Shown piece after piece: positions 41,548 to 52,941 of a DNA stretch of 64,000 nt. The number at the start of each line of letters is the position of its first letter. The stretch's first letter is position 1. A program made the translations under genes and the position numbers. The stretch covers positions 1,104,501 through 1,168,500 of the forward strand of contig NZ_CP017267.1 in NCBI RefSeq assembly GCF_001870205.1, in the 5' to 3' direction. The notes below the pieces were generated by a model. It saw only the letters and a list, made by a program, of their open reading frames with translations. It was not told where the DNA came from and did not search any database. The DNA comes from Vagococcus teuberi (GTDB lineage Bacteria > Bacillota > Bacilli > Lactobacillales > Vagococcaceae).

Positions 41548-42675
41548 TTATTCTAAAAAGTCTTTTAATTGTTTTGAACGAGATGGGTGGCGTAATTTTC
41601 TTAACGCTTTTGCTTCTATTTGACGGATTCTCTCACGTGTGACACCAAATACTTTTCCTACTTCTTCAAGAGTACGCGTACGGCCATCATCTAAGCCAAA
41701 ACGTAAACGCAAAACATTTTCTTCGCGATCGGTCAGTGTATCTAATACACTTTCTAATTGTTCTTTTAATAATTCATAGGCTGCATGTTCAGCAGGACTT
41801 GTCGCTTCTTGATCTTCAATAAAATCTCCTAAGTGTGAGTCATCTTCTTCCCCAATTGGTGTTTCAAGAGACACAGGCTCTTGTGCGATTTTAAGGATTT
41901 CACGTACTTTTTCAGGTGATAAATCCATCTCCGCTCCAATTTCTTCAGGTGTTGGTTCGCGCCCTAAGTCTTGTAGTAATTGACGTTGGATACGAATTAA
42001 TTTGTTGATTGTTTCAACCATATGAACCGGAATACGAATCGTTCTGGCTTGGTCGGCAATCGCACGAGTAATCGCTTGACGAATCCACCAAGTCGCATAA
42101 GTAGAAAACTTAAATCCTTTTTCATGGTCAAATTTTTCTACAGCTTTCATCAATCCCATGTTACCTTCTTGGATTAAATCAAGGAATTGCATCCCACGAC
42201 CAACATAACGTTTGGCAATACTAACCACTAAACGCAAGTTAGCTTCTGCTAGTTCTTGCTTTGCTTCAGGGTCACCTTCTTTAATACGTAACGCTAGAGC
42301 CACTTCTTCGTCAGCTGTAAGAAGGGATACACGACCAATTTCTTTAAGATACATACGAACAGGATCATTAATTTTTACCCCAGCTGGTGCAATTAAATCT
42401 TCTTCTTCTTCTTTTTCTTTTGTCTTCTTAGATTCTTGATTTTTTTTAGCGACACGCAAACTATGTTCACTTGGCTCGCCTTTTTCATCAACAACGCTAA
42501 TTCCTGCGTCCTCAACTTTTTCAATCAATTCATCCATATCATCAGCATCTAATTCATAAGGAGTAGCTAATTTGTTTGTTAACTCATCATAAAACACCGA
42601 ACCTTTTACCTTGTTCAACTTGATGAATTTGGTTACTTCTTTTTTGTATGCTTCATCTTTTACCATTTTTGACAC
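41548..42675 (-). CDS. rpoD: RNA polymerase primary sigma factor (sigma-70/SigA)
   Basis: Housekeeping sigma factor. At 375 aa it has the short Firmicutes form: a 1.1-like N-terminus with an acidic-lysine linker ([12 protein letters not shown]), region 1.2 ([21 protein letters not shown]), region 2 ([61 protein letters not shown]), and region 4 with the [22 protein letters not shown] near the C-terminus. The start is GTG at 42675 preceded by GGGGGAG. It follows dnaG in the classic macromolecular synthesis operon order. Confidence 0.97.
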   Translation of the reverse strand: MSKMVKDEAYKKEVTKFIKLNKVKGSVFYDELTNKLATPYELDADDMDELIEKVEDAGISVVDEKGEPSEHSLRVAKKNQESKKTKEKEEEEDLIAPAGVKINDPVRMYLKEIGRVSLLTADEEVALALRIKEGDPEAKQELAEANLRLVVSIAKRYVGRGMQFLDLIQEGNMGLMKAVEKFDHEKGFKFSTYATWWIRQAITRAIADQARTIRIPVHMVETINKLIRIQRQLLQDLGREPTPEEIGAEMDLSPEKVREILKIAQEPVSLETPIGEEDDSHLGDFIEDQEATSPAEHAAYELLKEQLESVLDTLTDREENVLRLRFGLDDGRTRTLEEVGKVFGVTRERIRQIEAKALRKLRHPSRSKQLKDFLE

Positions 42676-42696
42676 GATGGACTCCCCCTTATATTA

Positions 42697-44541
42697 TCAC
42701 CAATTACTTAATTTTTTTTGTAATTGGATAATCTCTAATGTTACTTCCATTTCTTCAACAGCATTCCCTGTCTGCTTAGCTGTTTGTTGTCGAGTCATTA
42801 AATCGTCAATTTTAGATTGAATGCTCGCTTTTTTTATCACATGTAAACAATCACTAATCTCTGTCTCATTACTTTGTTGACTAATGTCCTGCATGGTAAT
42901 TGTGACTAATAATTGTCTTAAATTTTCTTCTTTTAAATAATTAATAAAATCTGCTAGTTCAATTTGACCATATAGTTCATAAAAACTTGCTATATGCTGA
43001 AATAACTCTTGGTATTCATCATGAACAAACGAAAAATCCTTTTTATTTACTAATTGAGTAAATATTGCCTTCTCTTTTAATATACGATAAATTAGTAATC
43101 TTTCAGCTTTTTCAACCACCGTTTGTTTTCGTACTTGTTGAATTTGTGGTATCACAACTTCTGGTTGTTTTGGTATGACTTTTTTAAACTGATGCGCTTT
43201 GTTTGACTGAATAAACGAATTTAACTGGATTTGCAAGGTATCTTTTGAAACGTGATACTCTTCAGATAATTGAGTTAACGCAAAATCTTTTTCAATAACT
43301 GATGGGATTTTCGCTAATTCCTGTAAGACAAGATCTAAATAAGTTAACACATCTGACTCATTGTCTAGATTAAACTCTTGTGATAAAAATTGTTTCTTAA
43401 ACTGAAACACGGTTAACTGATGGTGCTTTAATTCATTTTCCAATGCTTCAAGACCATATGTTTTTCTATACTCATCTGGATCTAACCGATTGGGTAACAT
43501 CACTACTTGAACACCTAGCGTTGTATTATCAGTTAATAACTCTACCGCACGATTTGTCGCATTTATCCCAGCAGCATCACCGTCATAGACAATCGTCACA
43601 TCTTGACAAACTCTCTCGAGTCGATTAATCTGCTGTTCAGTCAAACTCGTTCCCATTGTAGCGACCGCATTTTTTACCCCTGACATATGAGATGATATCA
43701 CATCCATAAATCCTTCAAATAAAAATACATCATTCGACTTTCTAATATGGGGTCTTGCCAAATGAAAATTATAAATGACATCTCGTTTATTAAAAATTTC
43801 CGTTTCAGGACTGTTTAAATACTTTGGTTGTTTGACGTCTTGTTGTGCCTGTTCAGAAGGCATCATGCGACCTGAAAATCCAATTGTTTTACCTTGAGCA
43901 TCTTTTATTGGAAACATAATCCGGTTAACAAAGCGATCGGTATATGATCCATCATCTCTTTCGATAAACAAACCTGACTGTCCATAAAACGTTTCATCAA
44001 ACTCTTTTTCCATAACTTTTAATAAAATTTGCCGATTGTCCGGAGCAAATCCTATCTCAAATTCTTCTATTACGTCTTTAGGAATATCTCGCGACTCTAA
44101 ATAAGCCATCGCCTCTTTTCCAGCCTCTGTATTCACTAGTATATGATGAAAAAACTTTTTTGCATGCTCATGCATTGTGATTAACGTCTGGTGCGTTTGA
44201 TTTTTTTCAGTGCTACGTTGTTCACTATAAACTGAAGTTGGTAATGAGACATTTAAAGGTACTGCCAACTTCTCAACAGATTCAGGAAACGACAATCCTT
44301 CTATCTCTTGAATAAACGTAAACACATTACCACCCTTGCCACACCCAAAACAATGAAAGATTTGTTTGTCCTCTGCTACAGTAAACGAAGGCGTTTTTTC
44401 GTTGTGAAAGGGACATAAACCAAGGTAGTTTTTACCAGATTTTTTTAATTGAACATAGTTTTCAACAACCTCAACAATATTTGTTTCTTGTCTAACTGTA
44501 TCAATTAATTCTTGAGGGATTAATTGTGACAACGTAATCAT
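42697..44541 (-). CDS. dnaG: DNA primase
   Basis: It makes RNA primers for DNA replication. N-terminal CHC2 zinc finger CPFHNEKTPSFTVAEDKQIFHCFGCGKGG (about residues 43-71), TOPRIM domain with the acidic residues in FLFEGFMDVISSHMSG and DVTIVYDGDAAG (about 265-330), and a helicase-binding C-terminal part (about 450-614). At 614 aa it is full length. It is 21 bases upstream of rpoD and co-transcribed with it. Confidence 0.96.
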   Translation of the reverse strand: MITLSQLIPQELIDTVRQETNIVEVVENYVQLKKSGKNYLGLCPFHNEKTPSFTVAEDKQIFHCFGCGKGGNVFTFIQEIEGLSFPESVEKLAVPLNVSLPTSVYSEQRSTEKNQTHQTLITMHEHAKKFFHHILVNTEAGKEAMAYLESRDIPKDVIEEFEIGFAPDNRQILLKVMEKEFDETFYGQSGLFIERDDGSYTDRFVNRIMFPIKDAQGKTIGFSGRMMPSEQAQQDVKQPKYLNSPETEIFNKRDVIYNFHLARPHIRKSNDVFLFEGFMDVISSHMSGVKNAVATMGTSLTEQQINRLERVCQDVTIVYDGDAAGINATNRAVELLTDNTTLGVQVVMLPNRLDPDEYRKTYGLEALENELKHHQLTVFQFKKQFLSQEFNLDNESDVLTYLDLVLQELAKIPSVIEKDFALTQLSEEYHVSKDTLQIQLNSFIQSNKAHQFKKVIPKQPEVVIPQIQQVRKQTVVEKAERLLIYRILKEKAIFTQLVNKKDFSFVHDEYQELFQHIASFYELYGQIELADFINYLKEENLRQLLVTITMQDISQQSNETEISDCLHVIKKASIQSKIDDLMTRQQTAKQTGNAVEEMEVTLEIIQLQKKLSNW

Positions 44542-44567
44542 CCCCTTTTACATAATTAAGTCAGAAA

Positions 44568-44590
44568 AGTCGCACTGAACCCAGCGCGAC
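44568..44590 (-). terminator. Leader hairpin between the P-type ATPase gene and dnaG
   Basis: GTCGCACTG / CAGCGCGAC pair in a hairpin with one A-C mismatch; on the minus strand a T4 tract follows. It lies downstream of the predicted dnaG promoter (44614-44641), so it is in the dnaG leader. It may be a weak attenuator or the end of read-through from the ATPase gene; the role is uncertain. Confidence 0.4.
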
Positions 44591-44613
44591 CATGACATAA
44601 CTTTTCATAATAA

Positions 44614-44641
44614 ATTATAACATAATTCGACATGTTTGCAA
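44614..44641 (-). promoter_or_regulatory. Predicted dnaG-rpoD promoter
   Basis: On the minus strand: -35 TTGCAA (44641-44636), 16-base spacer, -10 TATAAT (44619-44614), about 70 bases before the dnaG ATG. Confidence 0.6.
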
Positions 44642-44651
44642 CAATTTGTGC

Positions 44652-46973
44652 TTAGTTAAAAGAACCCATTTTTCCAGTAATCAATTTATCTAAAATTAAC
44701 TTACCTAAAATTGAACAGATAACAAGCACGATAAAAATAGGGAGTGTTGTCGCATTGAGCCACGTAATTTCAAGTAATGACTTGAATAGCATAGCTGCAA
44801 CAAATGTTCCCACAGTTGTTGTCACAGCTAAGAATAATCTTAATGGATTAAACGGAAGACAAGCTTTAATCACTGCCATTGAGCTCACTGCAATTAACAT
44901 ATAATACATTAACGTCGTTTGATCGACTCCACTAATGCCAAACTTCGGTGAAATAAAGTAAATCACAAGGATGTTTATTACCACCAGTAACGCATTTGGT
45001 AACGCTCGTCTTAACGCAGTTGGTAAGAATTTTGTTGTAATCTTGCGTTTATCTGATTCAAATGATAAAAAGAATGTTGGGTAACCTTCAATTGCCAAAT
45101 CAAGCAGTGTAATTTGAATTGGAATAAATGGAAATCCAATCGCTGCTACCATACAAATGATTGACAAAATGAATGAATAGATTGTTTTAATAAAGAAAAT
45201 ACTTGCCACTTTTGTCACGTTGTTTACTACGCGTCGACCTTCAAATAATACGTCTGGCAACGTAGTAAAATCTGAGTTAAGCAAGACAAGATTCGCCATT
45301 TGACGTGTGGCGTTATCTCCTTCTGCCATGGCGATACTACAATCTGCTTCTTTCATTGCTAAAATATCATTGACACCATCACCTGTCATAGCAACAATAT
45401 GGTCTTTTTGACGCAAAGCTTCCACTAACCATTTTTTCTGTTGTGGACTCACTCGCCCAAATACAGTGTAATCATCAACTATTTGTTTGACTGCTTCTTC
45501 AGTTTTGATAGTTGATAAATCGATATATTGCTCATAATTTTTTAATCCCGCACGTCTAGCAACATTTGATACGGTAATTGGGTTGTCACCTGAAATAACT
45601 TTTAACGCAACCCCTTCACTATCCAAATAAGCTAACGTTTCTTCCGCGTTTTCACGAATGGCATCTTCAATAATTAAAACTGATTGAGCGTCAACAGAAC
45701 CAACTGTGTCGTTAATTTGTGTCGCCTGTGCATCAATACCTATTAATAAGACACGACTTCCCTGTTCTTGAGCTTGCATCACTTCTGTAGGTATGGAACT
45801 TTCTGATACTAATCTTTCTGGTGCACCTAAATACACACAACCAATGCCTTCAAATAACACAGCACCCCATTTTCTATCAGAAGAAAATGGTAATACATCT
45901 AATACGTTTAAGTCATTTGATGTCTTGAAATATGAACGTAAGGCTTGCATTGTAAGGTTATTATCATCTGTTGCATTGATATAATTACCCATTAACTTAT
46001 TCGTATCAATTTGGCTATTTTTACTTGCCAAATCAATCACTTCTGAGACAATCATGTTACCTTGAGTAATGGTTCCTGTTTTATCCAAACATAACACGTC
46101 AACATGAGCTAACGTTTCAATAGAATGCATATCTTGTACTAATACTTTTTTCTTCGTTAATTTCACAACACCTGTTGCAAGCGCAATACTGATTAAAAGC
46201 ACCATTCCTTTTGGTAACATTCCAAGTAGTGCTGCAGCTGAAGAAACAACGGATAGCTTGATATCGCTGTTTCTTAAAAAATAAGCTTCTAAAAATAAAA
46301 TGACCCCTAATGGAATAATAATGTAACTTGTAAATTTAGCCACTTTTCTAATTGATTGAACTAATTCAGACGTCACAGGTTTATGTATTTTAGCTTCTTC
46401 GGCAATCTTAATGGCATAATTGTCTTTTCCAACATGAATAACTTTCGCCACACATTGACCACTTGTCACGTAACTCCCTGACATTAGCTGGCTATCGACA
46501 CCTTTTTTAATTAAATCTGCTTCACCGGTTAAAAGTGACTCATTGACTTCCACATTACCTGAAACAATAATTGTATCAGATGGTACTTGTTGTCCAGCTG
46601 ATAAAATCACAATATCATCCATTACTAACTCAGTCGTAGGAATGCCAATTTTTTGATTATCACGATAGACATCCACATTTTCTTCGTTCACAATGGAAAG
46701 TTGTGCTACTAAATTTTTCGCACGAATTTCTTGAGACACACCAATCACAACATTTAAAATAATGATTGCCATAAAAAACATATTACTATATGCACCGACT
46801 AAAGCTAAACAAATCGCAATAATCACGTTTAGTAGGTTAAATAGGGTGAAGACATTATCAAAAATGATATCTTTATTACTTTTTGAAGTATCTGAAACAT
46901 AATCATTCACTTGTCCTTTGGCTATTCGCTGATTAACTTCCTCTTTGGTTAATCCTGTTTCATTCATTTTCAT
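44652..46973 (-). CDS. P-type cation-transporting ATPase
   Basis: A 773-aa P-type pump. Visible motifs: actuator TGE in SLLTGEAD (about residues 148-155), phosphorylation DKTGT in VLCLDKTGTITQG (about 293-305), hinge MTGDGVNDILAMKEADCSIAM (about 528-548) and ten or so membrane helices. It belongs to the E1-E2 group near the calcium/manganese type pumps of streptococci and enterococci. The M4 motif reads PKGM where many calcium pumps have PEGL, so the ion is open. It stands alone between the dnaG operon and the PASTA gene. Confidence 0.85.
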   Translation of the reverse strand: MKMNETGLTKEEVNQRIAKGQVNDYVSDTSKSNKDIIFDNVFTLFNLLNVIIAICLALVGAYSNMFFMAIIILNVVIGVSQEIRAKNLVAQLSIVNEENVDVYRDNQKIGIPTTELVMDDIVILSAGQQVPSDTIIVSGNVEVNESLLTGEADLIKKGVDSQLMSGSYVTSGQCVAKVIHVGKDNYAIKIAEEAKIHKPVTSELVQSIRKVAKFTSYIIIPLGVILFLEAYFLRNSDIKLSVVSSAAALLGMLPKGMVLLISIALATGVVKLTKKKVLVQDMHSIETLAHVDVLCLDKTGTITQGNMIVSEVIDLASKNSQIDTNKLMGNYINATDDNNLTMQALRSYFKTSNDLNVLDVLPFSSDRKWGAVLFEGIGCVYLGAPERLVSESSIPTEVMQAQEQGSRVLLIGIDAQATQINDTVGSVDAQSVLIIEDAIRENAEETLAYLDSEGVALKVISGDNPITVSNVARRAGLKNYEQYIDLSTIKTEEAVKQIVDDYTVFGRVSPQQKKWLVEALRQKDHIVAMTGDGVNDILAMKEADCSIAMAEGDNATRQMANLVLLNSDFTTLPDVLFEGRRVVNNVTKVASIFFIKTIYSFILSIICMVAAIGFPFIPIQITLLDLAIEGYPTFFLSFESDKRKITTKFLPTALRRALPNALLVVINILVIYFISPKFGISGVDQTTLMYYMLIAVSSMAVIKACLPFNPLRLFLAVTTTVGTFVAAMLFKSLLEITWLNATTLPIFIVLVICSILGKLILDKLITGKMGSFN

Positions 46974-47056
46974 TTTATCTACTCTCTCTTTTTCATTTAT
47001 TCTTTCATTATTATATAGATATTTATAATAAGTTTAAAGTCTTTTAACAAATAATT

Positions 47057-47086
47057 AAACTCCTAACTAAAAAAGCTTAGGAGTTT
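47057..47086 (-). terminator. Terminator of the ABC/PASTA operon
   Basis: Perfect 10-bp stem AAACTCCTAA / TTAGGAGTTT with a 10-base loop, just after the PASTA gene stop on the minus strand. Confidence 0.8.
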
Positions 47087-47102
47087 AAGCGTTCTACTCA
47101 TC

Positions 47103-48760
<1,658 letters not shown>

Positions 48761-48768
<8 letters not shown>

Positions 48769-49435
48769 TCTCTTTTAAAGCTCCTTTTCTTAGAAGGTAG
48801 GAGTAATCAGATTGTAACGCTATCTCAGGTGAGTGTGTGACAACCACTACACATTTGTTGTGTTTATGAGCTAACATTTTAAATATTTCCACAATCTCTT
48901 GTTCCATCTCTTCATCCAGATTACCGGTTGGTTCATCAGCCAACATCACATCTACATTAGTTGACAAAGCTCTTGCGATTGCCACCCGTTGTTGTTCTCC
49001 TCCTGATAATTGCGTCACCAAGCGTTTTGATTTTTCATTTGGTATTCCCATATAATCTAGTAAATTAATGGCGACAATTCCTTGCTCATCAGGTAGTTTA
49101 TTATCAGTAATGGCCATTGGGACCATCACATTCTCAACGGCTGTTAAATACGGAATTAAATTATAATGTTGAAATATTATGCTAATGTAATCTCTACGAT
49201 AAGTATCATAGCCAATTTTTTCAATGTTTTTCTTCTCGTAAAAAACTCGACCTTCCTGCGGTGTATCAAGTCCCGCTAATAACGATAGTAAAGTTGTTTT
49301 ACCAGATCCAGATTGCCCAACGATGGTATAAAATTTACCTTTTTCAAATGCGACGTTCGTGTTTTTCAAAATGAACCGACGCGTATCACCATCTTGGTAA
49401 TAGTAGTTTAACTTACTTGCTTTTAATATAGACAC
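48761..49435 (-). CDS. ABC transporter ATP-binding protein (FtsE/LolD/MacB type)
   Basis: A 224-aa ATPase with Walker [13 protein letters not shown] near residues 39-50, signature [13 protein letters not shown] near 143-155, Walker [13 protein letters not shown] near 162-173 and the H-loop VVTHSPE near 197-203. Its stop codon overlaps the start of the PASTA gene (ATGTCTGA), and the gene lies 13 bases after the FtsX-type permease pseudogene. It is intact while its permease partner is broken, so as assembled it may be orphaned. Confidence 0.88.
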
Positions 49436-49448
49436 GACTTAGACTCCT

Positions 49449-50982
49449 TTACATCATTATTTTCTTCGGATTGAGCCTCATAATGTAAACTAGAGGAACA
49501 ATCGTAGATAGTAACACAACTATTAATCCAACGAGATAAAATAGAACAATGTAGGAAGGAGTTAATCTAATTTCATATGCACTAACAACATCATCTTCAG
49601 TTAGATTGATGTCGTTTATCGGGCTACCATAAATTATGGTATTATCCTCTGTAGCATGATCGCTTTGTATGGTCATCAATGAGTCAGAAAATCCTTTTGC
49701 TAGCAAATTACCAGAAAATACGGATAACGTCATCGCTACCAATGCTACTAACATTACTTCCACGACAATTTGTCCTACAACGTTGAATCGCTTCTCTCCA
49801 AGAGACAAGTATATCCCCTAATTCGTGTTTTCGATCTCTTAAGAACAGTATCGTTACTAACGTAATAATAAAAATAGACGCAATCACAGACACAATAAGC
49901 ACGATATGAGAGATTTTTGCCATTCCTTTAATAGGACCAGCAATTGAATCAAACTGATCAGAACTTGCTTCTATTTTATAGTATCCTAACCCCTTATCCT
50001 TTAGAATTTGGTTTCCAAGCATTCGAAAGTCTTCAATGTCTTCAGGTTTGTTTAATACATACGTTACTTGAATAGATGTATAAGAAAACTCTTTTAACAC
50101 TGTGTCTTTGTCCATTACTTTTTCATTTTCATCTAAAAAATTATCAGGGAAACTATTATATGAAAATGCCAACATTTCCTTTTGTGTTTTTTCGATGTAA
50201 GCATTTGGTAAGTATATAACATTTAACTTGTCATATAAATCAATGGTTTGATTCATTTTTTGATCCGTGTCTTTTTGAGTATTTCCTGGTGATTTTTTTT
50301 CTTTTACTTCTTTTACATCAAACAAACCAATAATTTCAATCGGATACTCTTTTGCTTTGGTTTCAGTCTCTGTGTCACCAGACCCTCCTTGACTAATATG
50401 AGCAACTAGTCGGTCAAACACCACTTTATCTCCTACATGAATGTTATTTTCTTTTGCCACTTTATCCGAAATGATAGCAACAGCCGATCCCTTTTTAATT
50501 TCATCAGCATTGAAAGTTCGCCCTTCTATTAAGCTAATTTTTTTAGATCGCTCATCAACGAGTTCTGGTCGACTCGCTCCCTTTATATTAAAATAAGAGA
50601 TGCCTTCAAATTCACGCACATAACTATCATCTGAAGGCTGCACGTTTTTAATCTTTTTGGTTTGCATCATATCCGTAACTGAGTAGTCATAAAATTTCAC
50701 TTGGTTTAACTGACCAATTTCTTTATAGACATTTGTATCTGGCTCTTTGATGTCCAAATCTTTTCCAGACTCTTCCATTTCTTAAATTCTATCTTCATTA
50801 AAAGATACCGTTGCATTGGCACCTAGTTGTGTTTTAATATCAGTCTCAACACCACGAGTTGCTTGTTGAATCGCAATCGCACCTGCCATTAAGTTTCCTA
50901 AAATAAATATCACTAAAAATAAAATGATCGATTTACCTTTTCTCCGCTGAATACTTAATAAGGCTCTTTTTAAAAAGTTCAT
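49449..50982 (-). pseudogene. FtsX/MacB-type ABC permease, with nonsense codon and frameshift
   Basis: Three open stretches make one permease of about 510 residues: MNFLKRALLSIQRRKGKSIILFLVIFILGNLM (first helix), a long extracellular domain with GRTFNADEIKKGSAVAIISDKVAKENNIHVGDKVVFD, then C-terminal helices. An in-frame TAA at 50784-50782 splits the first from the second part, and one extra base in a four-G run (C4 at 49815-49818 on plus) shifts the last part; with three G it reads HELGIYLSLGEKRF. The partner ATPase is intact. Either a real two-hit pseudogene or assembly error. Confidence 0.75.
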
Positions 50983-51117
50983 TTTTTCACTTCCTTTTTA
51001 ATAACTGCCTTATCATTCATTTTATCATCCTTTATTATAAAATCCATTAAAATTTAATTTTTTTATAAAAAATAATTCAAACTCTTATAACTACTCTCTC
51101 CTTTTGGCTGAAAAAAA

Positions 51118-51149
51118 GATGGCAAAACGTGCTGAAACGCCTTACCATC
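51118..51149 (-). terminator. Terminator of the heterodimeric ABC exporter operon
   Basis: A 12-bp minus-strand hairpin (GATGGTAAGGCG / CGTTTTGCCATC, with G-U pairs) and an 8-base loop, followed by a T7 run, after the exporter stop codon. Confidence 0.85.
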
Positions 51150-51159
51150 TTCAAAAAAT

Positions 51160-52941
51160 TTATATTTGGTTATTTTGCAAACGATACATATCGTAGTATA
51201 ACCCTTCTTCATCAATTAACTCATCATGAGTTCCTTTTTCAACAATATGACCTTTCTCAAGAACTAAAATAAGGTTGGCATCTTTAATAGTAGATAATCT
51301 ATGTGCAATGGCAATCGTCGTACGACCTTTACGCATTTTCTCTAATCCTTCTTGAATCAGTGTTTCTGTTTCGGTATCAATATTAGCAGTTGCCTCATCT
51401 AATACTAAAATCTTCGGATCAGTGACGATTGTTCTGGCAAATGAAATCAACTGACGTTGGCCACTTGAAAAACTTGATCCACCTTCCAAAACAGGTGCAT
51501 GATACTTTTTAGGTAATGTTTCAATAAATTTATCCGCTTGAACAAATTTTGCCGCATTAACAATCTGCTCATCTGTAATAGCGTTATTTAACAATCTAAT
51601 ATTGCTTGAAATGTCACCATAAAACATAAACGCATCTTGTAAGACTAATCCCATTTTCTCACGTAATTCTTCCATTGGATAATCTTTGATATTCACATCA
51701 TCAATTAAAATGTCACCATCATAAAACTCATAAAATCGCATCAACACATTGATAATGGAACTTTTACCACTTCCAGTATGACCAACTAACGCCACTGTTT
51801 CACCTGGATTGGCGACAAAGCTAATGTTATTCAATACATTATGTTTTCCATCATAAGAAAAACTAACATCTCTGAACTCGATTTTAGCGTTTGTGATGGT
51901 TGCATTAGCTCCTTCATTTTGTTGTGGCACTAATTCTTCATGATCTAAAATACGCATAATTCGACTTCCAGCGACAAGACCATCTTGAAATGTACTTAAA
52001 AAATCCATCATCTGTGTCATTGGATTAAAAAACTGTTGTACGTATGAAATAAACGCATAAATCATCCCAACTTCAACTAATGAATTCAATGATTTAAACC
52101 CAAAAAACCCTAAAATCATCGCGGTTGCTAAAGCAAAAAGTAAGTTGATAATTGGTGCAAGAAGTAATGAATTAGTTCGAATCATGGCATATTTTGTTTT
52201 TAAGTATTCATTATTATTTTCTTCAAATTCTTCTTCAAGACGTTCTTCTTGTCTAAAGTATTGCACAATTTGCATACCTGAGATGGATTCATTTAATTTT
52301 GTGTTTAATTGACTTAATCGCTCACGCATGTTGCGGTAAATCTTTGAACTAAATTTTTGATAATACCAGATAATCACCAGTAATATCGGGAAAAAGATCA
52401 AACAAGCAAACATTAATTGCACATTAATCATTGCCATGGCAATAAATGACGCCACGATACCAAATAACGCAGATAAAACCATCAAGAAAACTAACCAAAA
52501 ATCAAATAACGTTTCAGTGTCGTTCGTCACACGAGAAACAATTGATCCCGCAGGTGTCTGGTCAAAGTATCTCATGCCCATCATTTGTAGTTTGGAGAAT
52601 AATTTAACACGGATAGATTGGTATGTTTGCAATGACCCTTTGTAATATAAAATCCATTGCCCAAACCATACAATAGCTTTAAATAACGTTCCTAAACCAT
52701 AAAGGGCAGCAAAATATAAAATCGTCTGTGTCGTCACGCTAGTATCTGTTAGATGATTATCCATAAACACTTGCAAAATTTTCGGCAAAATAATATTAAC
52801 GACCGCAAGTAACACGGCAAATACTAATGATCCGACAAAGTATTTTCTAAACGGTTTAGCAAAAGTTATCAAACGCTTAACGATTTCTTTTTGCTCCTTC
52901 ATCGTAAACGACTTCGACCATGCTGATTGTTGTTCTTCCAT
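51160..52941 (-). CDS. Multidrug ABC exporter half-transporter, catalytic-site subunit
   Basis: A 593-aa half-transporter: six membrane helices (about residues 25-330), then the ATPase domain with Walker A GHTGSGKSSIIN near 384-395, signature FSSGQRQLISFAR (SSGQ in place of SGGQ) and Walker B ILVLDEATANID with the catalytic Glu. It forms a heterodimer with the upstream product, where this subunit supplies the consensus Walker B. Similar to LmrD/YheH and EfrB-type exporters. It overlaps the stop of the upstream gene by one base. Confidence 0.88.
   Translation of the reverse strand: MEEQQSAWSKSFTMKEQKEIVKRLITFAKPFRKYFVGSLVFAVLLAVVNIILPKILQVFMDNHLTDTSVTTQTILYFAALYGLGTLFKAIVWFGQWILYYKGSLQTYQSIRVKLFSKLQMMGMRYFDQTPAGSIVSRVTNDTETLFDFWLVFLMVLSALFGIVASFIAMAMINVQLMFACLIFFPILLVIIWYYQKFSSKIYRNMRERLSQLNTKLNESISGMQIVQYFRQEERLEEEFEENNNEYLKTKYAMIRTNSLLLAPIINLLFALATAMILGFFGFKSLNSLVEVGMIYAFISYVQQFFNPMTQMMDFLSTFQDGLVAGSRIMRILDHEELVPQQNEGANATITNAKIEFRDVSFSYDGKHNVLNNISFVANPGETVALVGHTGSGKSSIINVLMRFYEFYDGDILIDDVNIKDYPMEELREKMGLVLQDAFMFYGDISSNIRLLNNAITDEQIVNAAKFVQADKFIETLPKKYHAPVLEGGSSFSSGQRQLISFARTIVTDPKILVLDEATANIDTETETLIQEGLEKMRKGRTTIAIAHRLSTIKDANLILVLEKGHIVEKGTHDELIDEEGLYYDMYRLQNNQI

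Noticed and set aside
50944-51025. 13-codon leader frame (MNDKAVIKKEVKK) whose stop overlaps the permease start
   Set aside because: The frame is tiny and has no sign of a leader-peptide mechanism (no regulatory codons or terminator); likely chance.
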